The notes beneath the pieces were generated by a model, which was not told where the DNA came from, searched no databases, and was given only the letters and a program-made list of their open reading frames with translations. Below, in pieces: positions 20,921 through 27,718 of a stretch of 35,607 nt of DNA. The translations under genes were made by a program, and so were the position numbers. The first letter of the stretch is position 1; the number at the start of each line of letters is the position of its first letter. This DNA is from an uncultured Actinomycetes bacterium (GTDB lineage Bacteria > Actinomycetota > Acidimicrobiia > Acidimicrobiales > SZUA-35), in the NCBI GenBank assembly GCA_902826025.1, contig CADEDH010000031.1, positions 24,354-59,960 on the forward strand, in the 5' to 3' direction.

Positions 20921-21712
20921 CTAGAGCGGACCGGAGATGCCGCCGTCCTTACGGACACGCCAGAAGTGGATGGCCATGAAGATGACGGTGACGAAGGGCA
21001 GCAGGAGCACGTGCAGCACGTACCAGCGGAGCAGGGTGTTGGTGCCGATCACCTGGCCGCCGAGCAGGACGAACTTCACCTGGGGCCCGAGGACCGGGGT
21101 GTAGCCCATCATGTTGGTGCCCACGGTGACGGCCCACAGGGCCAGCTGGTCCCACGGCAGCAGGTAGCCGGTGAACGACAGCAGCAGGGTGAACTGCAGC
21201 AGGTTCACACCGATCACCCAGTTGAACTCCCGGGGTGCTTTGTAGGCCCCGTGGTAGAACACCCGGGCCATGTGGAGGAAGACCGAGATCACCATGAGGT
21301 GGGCCCCCCATCGGTGCATGTTGCGCACCAGCAGGCCGAAGGCGATCTGCGTCTGCAGGGTCTCGATGTCACCCCAGGCCGCGGCGGCGGTGGGGCGATA
21401 GAAGAACATCAGGAAGATGCCGGTGATCGTGAGCAGGATGAACAGGAAGAAGCTGAGGCCGCCGAGGCACAGCGTGTAGCTCACCTTCACTGCGTGCCGC
21501 TTCACCTTCACCGGGTGGAGGTGGTACAGCACGCTGTTCATGATCACGTACGACCGGTTCCGGGGGCTGTCGGTGTAGCCCTTGCGGAACACCGAGCCGG
21601 GCCGGAAGATCGAGCTCCATGCCTGGGAGCTCTGCACGTAGTCGGTGACCTGGGCGGCGCCGGAGCTCATCCTCTCGGCGAGCGACATCTTGTCCTGGAT
21701 CGAGCGGGCCAT
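20921..21712 (-). CDS. qcrB: Cytochrome b6-type subunit (N-terminal half of cytochrome b)
   Basis: This diheme membrane subunit carries electrons across the membrane in the Q cycle. The 263-aa product has four core helices. Heme ligand pairs are the His of NMHRWG with FLHMAR (13 residues between) and the His of VLHVLL with AIHFWR (14 between). The wider second spacing is the known mark of b6-type proteins. GYLLPWDQLALWA is the conserved quinol-site region. The N-terminal 60 residues are polar, with NSVLYHLHPVKVKRH just before helix 1. The 113-base gap upstream (21713-21825) holds a GAGGAAG ribosome binding site. A TAGCCT hexamer at 21784-21789 in the gap might be part of an internal promoter, but the -35 spacing is poor. 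Confidence 0.93.
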   Translation of the reverse strand: MARSIQDKMSLAERMSSGAAQVTDYVQSSQAWSSIFRPGSVFRKGYTDSPRNRSYVIMNSVLYHLHPVKVKRHAVKVSYTLCLGGLSFFLFILLTITGIFLMFFYRPTAAAAWGDIETLQTQIAFGLLVRNMHRWGAHLMVISVFLHMARVFYHGAYKAPREFNWVIGVNLLQFTLLLSFTGYLLPWDQLALWAVTVGTNMMGYTPVLGPQVKFVLLGGQVIGTNTLLRWYVLHVLLLPFVTVIFMAIHFWRVRKDGGISGPL

Positions 21713-21825
21713 GCAGCTTCGCTTCCTCGTGTTCCGTGATCGTGGGCTGGGAGTTCGTGGAGTTCTTGTTCAGCCGGTGCGCAAGGCTAGAGGCCTCGGG
21801 CGCCGGATCGGCCAAGGGAGCCGCC

Positions 21826-22242
21826 TCAGGCGAGGCGCATCCCGTAGCCGTAGCCGTAGGAGCTGGTGCGTTGGTGGAGATCACCGGTGGGGGGGGAATC
21901 ACCGATCTTGCCCAGGATGATCACGCCGGTGGGGCACCGGTCGACGCAGAGGGCACAGCGGGTGCACACGTCGTCGTCGATGGTGAAGATGAAGGCGTCG
22001 GCCGGGTCGTCGCCCGGCTTGGCGCAGCCGTAGGCCTCGGCCACGGCATCCACCGTCTGCATGTGGATGCACTTCCACGGGCAGATGTCGACGCAGCCCT
22101 CACAGGCGATGCACTCGCTCTGGTCGATGTGGATGAACTGCTTGGGCTTGACCGCCCGGGCCATGTAGTCCGCATCCACCTCCATGAGGAGGTAGTCGCT
22201 GCGGAACTCCGGCAGTGGTGGGTTGGCATCAGTGGTGGCCAT
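21826..22242 (-). CDS. Ferredoxin with two 4Fe-4S clusters, in the bc operon
   Basis: This is a small soluble iron-sulfur protein of 138 aa with two complete motifs: CIACEGCVDICP and, about 45 residues later, CTRCALCVDRCP. A linker with GCAKPGDDPADAF lies between them. The tail after the clusters is short and Gly/Tyr-rich (SSYGYGYGMRLA), and no membrane helix is seen. It lies three bases after the 149-aa membrane gene and 113 bases before cytochrome b6. Ferredoxin genes are not part of a standard bc complex. It may donate electrons to or accept them from the complex, or bind the adjacent membrane protein; this is inference from position only. Confidence 0.9.
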   Translation of the reverse strand: MATTDANPPLPEFRSDYLLMEVDADYMARAVKPKQFIHIDQSECIACEGCVDICPWKCIHMQTVDAVAEAYGCAKPGDDPADAFIFTIDDDVCTRCALCVDRCPTGVIILGKIGDSPPTGDLHQRTSSYGYGYGMRLA

Positions 22243-22245
22243 GGC

Positions 22246-22695
22246 TCAGCCCTGCTTGATCAACGGTCGACCGTAGGTGCTCTTCACGACCTGCTTGCCC
22301 TTGCTGGCGGCCCGCTTGCCACGGTTCTGCCAGAAGAGCCAGAGACCGATCTGGCCGCCCAGGAACACGATGTAGAACACGGCGGCGATCGAGTCGGACA
22401 CCGTGCGGTAGGTCACGTCGAAAGGGAAGTTCCCGCCCAGGCTCCTGGGCTGGAGGATGTTGCCCGGGCCGTACACCATGCGGGAGGCCCGCCAGCCCAG
22501 CTCGTTCTCGGCCAACGTGAGCCACTGATGGGGGACTATGCCGTAGGCCAGGAAGCTGATGAAGTAGACGTAGGTGGCGCCCACCATGGCCTCACCCCAG
22601 CTCACCGGGGTACCGACGGGACGACGCTTGGCGTAGTAGAACACGCCCCCGGTCAGCACCAGGAGAGCCAGGATGGAGAAGACGAGGGCGACCAC
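22246..22695 (-). CDS. Three-helix membrane protein of unknown function, first gene of the series
   Basis: I do not recognise this family. The 149-aa product has hydrophobic helices at about residues 2-22, 33-54 and 97-118. A polar loop lies between helices 2 and 3 (LAENELGWRASRMVYGPGN), and the cytoplasmic tail is basic (GKRAASKGKQVVKS). No cysteine or heme motif is present. The GTG start at 22695 is chosen because AGGAG lies eight bases upstream; the open frame beyond it is only antisense to other sequence. It is the promoter-proximal gene of the bc/nuo series and is followed by the ferredoxin after three bases. It may be the membrane partner of that ferredoxin. Confidence 0.82.
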   Translation of the reverse strand: MVALVFSILALLVLTGGVFYYAKRRPVGTPVSWGEAMVGATYVYFISFLAYGIVPHQWLTLAENELGWRASRMVYGPGNILQPRSLGGNFPFDVTYRTVSDSIAAVFYIVFLGGQIGLWLFWQNRGKRAASKGKQVVKSTYGRPLIKQG

Positions 22696-22856
22696 GGACG
22701 GGACTCCTGTACGTTTTCGGCGACATTGCGGACTGGTACAAGCAGATCTGGCACGAGCCACCGGCCGGAACCTTCCCCCGGAACTGCTCCGGGGCCTCGC
22801 TCGGACCGGTGGCCGAGCCCCCGCCAGGCGGGTGCTCGACGACATCGTGTTGGACT

Positions 22857-22874
22857 TTGTGAAGTCGCGCACAA
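22857..22874. promoter_or_regulatory. Candidate Rex operator
   Basis: TTGTGAAGTCGCGCACAA matches the Rex operator form TTGTGAA-N4-TTCACAA at 12 of 14 defined bases. The outer TTTGTG/CACAAA arms (22856-22875) are a perfect palindrome. Rex represses respiratory genes when NADH/NAD+ is low, and in Streptomyces its targets include nuo, cyd and rex-hemACD. The site overlaps plausible promoter elements of both divergent transcripts. A rex gene is present in this window. Confidence 0.7.
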
Positions 22875-22904
22875 ATCTAGTCCTGCGGCGACAGAACCAC
22901 GCAA
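22874..22904 (-). promoter_or_regulatory. Candidate promoter of the bc/nuo series
   Basis: On the minus strand TTGCGT (22904-22899) and TAGATT (22879-22874) are separated by 19 bases. TAGATT fits the TAnnnT form of the -10 box and resembles the TAGCCT box in front of rex. The candidate Rex operator begins at the last base of the -10 box and would cover the start point. On the plus strand TTGGAC (22850-22855) and AAATCT (22873-22878) with a 17-base spacer could serve the cytochrome gene, with the operator inside the spacer. No transcription data support either. Confidence 0.4.
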
Positions 22905-22993
22905 CCGGAGACTGTTTACCACGCTCAGTTGCCGGTCCGGCTCCCAAGTTCGGTAGTCTTCTGCCGCTCGGGTGTCGATTCTGCCCCGGGCGC

Positions 22994-23029
22994 ACCCGAA
23001 TACGTATCCGAATGCGTACCCGATTGCAG
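22994..23029 (+). repeat. Three 12-base tandem repeats before the cytochrome c gene
   Basis: The units are ACCCGAATACGT (22994-23005), ATCCGAATGCGT (23006-23017) and ACCCGATTGCAG (23018-23029). The first two differ at two positions and the third is more diverged. They end 23 bases before the TTG start, so they could be protein-binding sites in the leader or promoter of the cytochrome gene. Confidence 0.6.
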
Positions 23030-23052
23030 GCCCGCACCGCTGCGGAGGACCG

Positions 23053-23913
23053 TTGAGCGAGATCCCCGAACACCTGTTGAAGCGAAGCCGCTCGGCCAAG
23101 GCGGGCAAGTCCGGTGGGGATGCCGGGGCCTCGGAGTCCGCCCCGGCCGCGGCCAGCCCCTCGGCCCCCGCGCCCGCTGGCGGCTCGGCCCCGGCGGCGG
23201 CCGCTTCCGTGCCGGCCAACCTGCCCAACCTCGATCCCGAACCGGTCCCGGCCAAGCCCGAGCCCCACTTCGTGGTGGCGGCCAAGGCTCGTCGGCGGGT
23301 GCCGGTGTGGGCCCTGCCCATCGTGGCCGCCCTGCCGGTGTGGGCCATCGCCTATCCCGGCACCATGCAGGAGCCCCCCCGGGAGGATCCGCTCATCACC
23401 GAGTCGACGCTGCTCTACACCGAAGAAGCCGGGTGCGCCGGCTGCCACGGCGCCGGCGGAGGCGGCGGTCTGGGTTACGCCTTCACCAACGAGTCGTTGC
23501 TCGAGACCTTCCCCGACCCGATCGACCAGATGGTGCACGTGGCCCGGGGCTCGGCCGCCATTCAGGGCCAGGAGTACGGGGCCGAGCGCAGAGACGGCGC
23601 CCGACGGGTGTCCGGGGCCAAAGGCAGCGGCCAGATGCCGGCCCAGGAGAAGCAGCTCACCCAGATCAAGCTGGAGATGGTGATCTTCCACGAGCGGGAG
23701 CTGGCCGGCGAGGAGCAGACGTCGCCGGAGTACATCGAGTGGATGGACAACATGCGGGAGCGGTTCGAGGGTGGTGAGGCGACGCCGATCGATCTCGATT
23801 TCCTCCTCGCCTGCGCCAACCCCGAGATCACCCCTGGCGCCACCGGCGAGGGATCCCCCGATCCCGAGACGGAACCCTGCCCCGGCCCGCCCCCCGCCGA
23901 GGAAGACGCCTGA
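23053..23913 (+). CDS. Membrane-anchored monoheme cytochrome c
   Basis: This is a single-heme c-type cytochrome, probably an electron carrier linked to the neighbouring bc complex. In the 286-aa product the heme motif is CAGCH (128-132), followed by GAGGGGGLGYAF; a candidate Met ligand is in GSGQMPAQE. One helix (about residues 81-99, VPVWALPIVAALPVWAIAY) follows an 80-residue Ala/Pro-rich N-terminal region, so the heme domain faces outward. The N-terminus reads SEIPEHLLKRSRSAKAG, closely like two segments of subunit IV. A TTG start at 23053 is chosen because GGAGG lies four bases upstream. A GTG at 22972 would add 27 residues translated from the tandem repeats and is less likely. It is transcribed away from the bc series. 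Confidence 0.85.
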   Translation: MSEIPEHLLKRSRSAKAGKSGGDAGASESAPAAASPSAPAPAGGSAPAAAASVPANLPNLDPEPVPAKPEPHFVVAAKARRRVPVWALPIVAALPVWAIAYPGTMQEPPREDPLITESTLLYTEEAGCAGCHGAGGGGGLGYAFTNESLLETFPDPIDQMVHVARGSAAIQGQEYGAERRDGARRVSGAKGSGQMPAQEKQLTQIKLEMVIFHERELAGEEQTSPEYIEWMDNMRERFEGGEATPIDLDFLLACANPEITPGATGEGSPDPETEPCPGPPPAEEDA

Positions 23914-23943
23914 ACCCTGAGAGGGCTGTAGCCCCTCCGGGTT
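23913..23943. terminator. Hairpin between convergent genes
   Basis: AACCC (23913-23917) pairs with GGGTT (23939-23943). Inside, GAGGGCT (23921-23927) pairs with AGCCCCTC (23930-23937) with one bulged base. The hairpin spans the 28 bases between the stop of the cytochrome c gene and the stop of the facing metalloprotease gene. T runs on either side are poor. It is likely a shared terminator. Confidence 0.5.
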
Positions 23944-26269
23944 ACGGGATAGTCCCCGTGGCGATGATGAACTCGGAGCTCTCGGAGAAGCCGACCATCA
24001 TGGCGCCCCGGTTCACACCGGCGCCGAGCTGCGACTGCCAGTAGCTGGCGCCCGACGAGTCGGGCGTCCGGGCCAGCACGTTGGCGTACACCAGGTTCAC
24101 GAACGACGCGTCGGGCAGCGAGCCGTAGGTCTGAATGAACTCGGCTGAGCCGGCGAAGGCGGCGGCGATCGTCTGCAGCGACGCCCCGCTGGCCCGCACC
24201 CCGGACCAGTACTGGAACCCGGCCGGATCGGGGTGGCGCAGGAAGAAGGCCACGTAGAGCCGGTACACCTGGGCCTCGGCCGAGCTGGTGGGGGCGACGG
24301 TACCGGTGGCGTTGACCATCTCGGCCGACTCTGAGAACCCAGTCATGGCCTGGCCTCGGCTCATCCCGGCGTTGAGCTGGGAGATCCAGTAGGCCCGCCC
24401 GCCCGAGTCGGCCGGCCGGCCCAGCACGTTGGAGTAGACGAGGTCCACGAAGGCCCCGTTGTTGAGCGGACCGTAGGTGTTCTGGAACTCGGCGCTGGCG
24501 GCGAAGGCATTGGAGACGCCGTTGAGGCTGAGGCCGGCCGACCGCTGCGACTGCCAGAACAGGAAGCCGTCAGTGTCGGCCGAGCGCAGGAAGTAGGCCC
24601 GGTAGAGACGGGCGATCTGGCCGTCGAGCGCCACCGGGCGCTCCACCCCGGCCCCGATGCCGCTCGGGATCGAGTAGCCCCAGACGCCCGGCCCGTAGCC
24701 GTTGGTGGCCCGCACCCGGAACTGGTGGATCCCGGCCGACACGGTGGCCGAGATCGAGGTGGAGCCGGTTGAGCCGACGCTGCTCCAGTTGGTGCCGTCG
24801 GTGGAGCGCTCCACGGTGTAGCTCGTGATGCCGGTGCCCGAGGCTGCGGCCCAGCTGACGGTCCGGGTGAGGCCGGACCCGCTGACCCGCACCATGGTGG
24901 GCGCACCCGGCGTGCCCGACAGGGTGACCGAGGCCGTGGCCGCCGTGCCGTCGACGCCGTGGGCGTAGGGGATCACCTTGACCGTGTAGCTCGATCCTCC
25001 CGCCAGGGAGTTGACGGTGGCGGCGCTGGTGCCGCCCGACACGTTGTAGCTGCCGTCGAGGGTTGTGCCGTTGCGCCACGCCTCCACCCGGAACCCGTCG
25101 GGGGCAATGCCGGCCAGACCCAGGTTGAGGCCCCAGTTGACGGTGACCGACGAACTGGTGGTGCTGGTGGACGTGATCGACGGGGTGATGGCCTTGGCGT
25201 CCATCGGCCAGCCCATGCCGGCCATGACGCCCAGCGTCGGGCCGTCCAGGGTGCGCTCGACTTCCTGCGAGCTGAGGCTGGGGGTCATGAGAGCCCCGGG
25301 CCAGCCCGACGGGTAGGAGGGCTCGTCGAAGTGGGAGAAGCTGCTGCCTTCGGCCCAGCTCGAGGGGGCGTAGATCTTGGCCTCGAAGCTCTGGGACAGG
25401 TCGATGTACAGGCTGTTCGACTTGAGCAGGCTGTTGGGGCTGCCGGCGCTGAGCAGTGGGGCGCCGTTGTAGGTGACCAGGTTGTCGTAGACGAACGACG
25501 TCGAGCCGAGGGAGGGGTTGGGGGGCGAGTTGTTCACGCTGGCCGACCCGAGGAACCCAAGCCCGTGGCTCAGCTCATGAAGGATCACGCTGTAGAGGTC
25601 GATCTGGCCCGACCCGGGGTTCCCGCTGGTGCCGATATACCAGTTGGCCGTCGAGTTGAGGTTGACCGTCAGCTCCGGGGTGGCCCCGTTGAGGTCGGTG
25701 TTGAGCAGCGTGTTGGCCAGGGCAGCCGGGTAGAAGGTCGACGGGTTGGGCAGCGACGGGTGGGAGAACAGCGCGGTAGGCCCGGCCGAGCCGAGGAGGC
25801 TCGAGCTTCCCAGGTTGCGCCAGATGACAGCCACCTCGATCGGCCCCGATGGGCTGGTGGCCAGGGCCTGGTTCCAGCCGTTGGCGGCAGCCGCCACCAC
25901 CGTCTGGACATTGGACGGGGCGGTGTAGGTGGCGTCGTAGTTCAGGGTGATGCCACCGCCCACGGCGGCGGTGGGGCCGCCGGTGGTGAGACCGGCCGAC
26001 GGGCCGGCGGCGGGGAGGGTCTCGCCCGACTCGAACTCGTCGTGGACCGCCTCCATCGCTTCGATCAGATCGGGATCCTGGGTGTCGACCGACGGATCGG
26101 CCGCCTCCACCACGATCGGGGCTGCGATCTGGAGCCCGTCGCTCGCCGGAGCCGGCGACGAGGGGAGACCGAGGGCGCCGACGCCGACCACCGTCCCCAG
26201 CAGGGCGAAGAGTCGCAGTCGGGCGCCGGGCCGGGCCAGCTTGTGGGGAGTTTGCTCGGGAGCCGCCAT
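23942..26269 (-). CDS. Secreted zinc metalloprotease-like protein with Fn3 and DUF4214 domains
   Basis: A 775-aa exported protein. Residues 1-42 form a signal peptide (basic region, then a hydrophobic core LRLFALLGTVVGVGALGL, then PAPA). The N-terminal catalytic-like domain has HELSHGLGFLG (231-241), the HExxHxxG zinc motif, and a later VMAGMGWP segment like a Met-turn. The expected third ligand at position 11 of the motif is Gly, so zinc binding is not certain. Two fibronectin-III-like domains follow (about 356-448 and 450-540). Two DUF4214-like repeats end the protein (about 551-660 and 661-775), each with RLYxAxFLR, GFxxW and FVxLVYxNVL. DUF4214 occurs in extracellular proteins, but its role is not settled. 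The gene stands alone between respiratory and heme genes. Confidence 0.85.
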   Translation of the reverse strand: MAAPEQTPHKLARPGARLRLFALLGTVVGVGALGLPSSPAPASDGLQIAAPIVVEAADPSVDTQDPDLIEAMEAVHDEFESGETLPAAGPSAGLTTGGPTAAVGGGITLNYDATYTAPSNVQTVVAAAANGWNQALATSPSGPIEVAVIWRNLGSSSLLGSAGPTALFSHPSLPNPSTFYPAALANTLLNTDLNGATPELTVNLNSTANWYIGTSGNPGSGQIDLYSVILHELSHGLGFLGSASVNNSPPNPSLGSTSFVYDNLVTYNGAPLLSAGSPNSLLKSNSLYIDLSQSFEAKIYAPSSWAEGSSFSHFDEPSYPSGWPGALMTPSLSSQEVERTLDGPTLGVMAGMGWPMDAKAITPSITSTSTTSSSVTVNWGLNLGLAGIAPDGFRVEAWRNGTTLDGSYNVSGGTSAATVNSLAGGSSYTVKVIPYAHGVDGTAATASVTLSGTPGAPTMVRVSGSGLTRTVSWAAASGTGITSYTVERSTDGTNWSSVGSTGSTSISATVSAGIHQFRVRATNGYGPGVWGYSIPSGIGAGVERPVALDGQIARLYRAYFLRSADTDGFLFWQSQRSAGLSLNGVSNAFAASAEFQNTYGPLNNGAFVDLVYSNVLGRPADSGGRAYWISQLNAGMSRGQAMTGFSESAEMVNATGTVAPTSSAEAQVYRLYVAFFLRHPDPAGFQYWSGVRASGASLQTIAAAFAGSAEFIQTYGSLPDASFVNLVYANVLARTPDSSGASYWQSQLGAGVNRGAMMVGFSESSEFIIATGTIP

Positions 26270-26396
26270 CCCCCGACAGATCGGCCGGCCAACGAGGGAA
26301 CTGAAGGTATCTCAGCTCCATCCAACCGATCGATGGCTCCTGGAGCGGCAGATCAGGCTCTCCACCGACGTCCGTCGGCGGGGATCGACCTGGACG

Positions 26397-27695
26397 TCAG
26401 ACCAGGGTGCCGGCCACGGCGGCGGCCGCTTCGACCGTCCGCTCGATGTCGGCCCCGGTATGGGCCAGGCTGGGGAAGATGGCCTCGTAGGGCCCGGGGG
26501 CCAGGGCGATCCCTCGCTCCAGCATCCCGTGGAAGAAGGCCGGGTAGAGGCCCCGGCCGGCGGCTTCCTTGGCGTCGTCGTAGTTGCGGACGGGCTGGTC
26601 GGCGAAGAACAGACCCACCAGCGGGCCCACCACGGGGGCCTGCACCGGCACCCCTGCCCCGCCGATGGCTTCGGCCAGGCCGTCGCCCAAACTGCGGGCG
26701 GTGGCCGCCAGCTCCTCGTAGCGCCCGTCGTCGAGCTGGGCCAGAACGGCCAGGCCGGCCGCCGTGGCCAGGGGGTTTCCCGACAGGGTGCCGCCCTGGT
26801 AAACCGGCCCCAGAGGGGCGATGTTGGCCATGATCTCCCGGCTGGCCCCGAAGGCCCCCACCGGCAGGCCGCCGCCCAGCACCTTGCCGAAGGCCCACAC
26901 GTCGGGGGTGACCCCCGACCAGGCGGTCGCTCCCCCCCGGCCCAGACGGAACCCGGTGATCACCTCGTCGAAGAACAGCAGGGCGCCCACCCGGTCGCAC
27001 TCGGCCCGCAGGGCCTTCAGATAGCCCGGCTCGGGGGCGACGAGGCCCATGTTGGCCGCCACCGGCTCCACCGCCAGCACGGCGGTGTCGTCGTCGAGGG
27101 TGGGGACGGTGTTCCACGGCACCACCACGGTGTCGGCCACGGCCGCCGGGGTGACGCCGGCCGAGCCCACCAGACCCTGGTTGGCCACCCCGGAGCCGCC
27201 GGCCACGAGGAGGGAGTCGACGTGGCCGTGATAGCAGCCGGCGAACTTGACCACTTTGGCCCGTCCGGTGGCGCCCCGGGCCAGCCGGATGGCCGACATA
27301 GACGCCTCGGTGCCCGAGGACGTCATCCGGATCATCTCCACCCCGGGCACCCAGGAGCACACCAGCTCGGCCAACTCCACCTCCCGGCGCGTAGGGGCGC
27401 CGAAGGTCGTGCCGTCTTCGGCCGCCTTCTGGATGGCGGCCACCACCGTGGGGTCGGCGTGGCCCAAGATGGAGGCGCCGTAGCTCTGGACGTAGTCGAT
27501 GTACTCCCGCCCGTCGGCATCCCACACCCGGGAGCCCTCGCCCCGCTCCACGAAGTAGGGGGTACCGCCCACCGAGCCGAAGGCGCGGACCGGTGAGTTC
27601 ACCCCGCCCGGGAGCACCCGCTGGGCCCGCTGGAACAGCTCGTGGTTGTTGGTGCGTGCATCGTCGTTCGGTGCGCTGTCGTCGACCTGGCTCAT
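26397..27695 (-). CDS. hemL: Glutamate-1-semialdehyde 2,1-aminomutase (HemL)
   Basis: This PLP enzyme converts glutamate-1-semialdehyde to 5-aminolevulinate, the second step of the C5 heme pathway. In the 432-aa product the N-terminal PGGVNSPVRAFGSVGG is the family signature. The PLP lysine is K271 in AFGKVLGGGLPVGAFG, preceded by FFDEVITGFRLG. MTSSGTEASMSAIRLAR binds the cofactor phosphate. The ATG at 27695 follows GGAG at a normal distance and lies 23 bases after the hemB stop, so the two are probably cotranscribed. The 127-base gap downstream has only a small hairpin (CCGAC/GTCGG, 26365-26378) as a possible terminator. Confidence 0.96.
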   Translation of the reverse strand: MSQVDDSAPNDDARTNNHELFQRAQRVLPGGVNSPVRAFGSVGGTPYFVERGEGSRVWDADGREYIDYVQSYGASILGHADPTVVAAIQKAAEDGTTFGAPTRREVELAELVCSWVPGVEMIRMTSSGTEASMSAIRLARGATGRAKVVKFAGCYHGHVDSLLVAGGSGVANQGLVGSAGVTPAAVADTVVVPWNTVPTLDDDTAVLAVEPVAANMGLVAPEPGYLKALRAECDRVGALLFFDEVITGFRLGRGGATAWSGVTPDVWAFGKVLGGGLPVGAFGASREIMANIAPLGPVYQGGTLSGNPLATAAGLAVLAQLDDGRYEELAATARSLGDGLAEAIGGAGVPVQAPVVGPLVGLFFADQPVRNYDDAKEAAGRGLYPAFFHGMLERGIALAPGPYEAIFPSLAHTGADIERTVEAAAAVAGTLV

Positions 27696-27718
27696 GATCC
27701 GCTCCGCTACCCGGCCGG

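Larger units (their letters stand above)
22696..23052. other. Divergent control region between bc operon and cytochrome c gene
   Basis: This 357-base stretch holds no convincing gene. It separates the minus-strand bc/nuo series from the plus-strand monoheme cytochrome c. It contains a Rex-like operator, candidate promoter elements for both directions, three 12-base tandem repeats and the GGAGG site of the cytochrome gene. If the marked -10 is right, the minus-strand transcript has an untranslated leader of about 170 bases (22696-22867). I saw no recognisable riboswitch in it. Confidence 0.6.

Noticed and set aside
22673-23056. Plus-strand frame of 127 codons across the divergent control region
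   Set aside because: Its IRIRMRTRLQ stretch is only the translated 12-base repeat, it has no ribosome binding site, and it covers the Rex-like operator and promoters.
22696-23691. Upstream extension of the 149-aa membrane protein to a 481-codon frame
   Set aside because: The added part is antisense to the monoheme cytochrome c and crosses the control region. The GTG at 22695 has a well-placed AGGAG.
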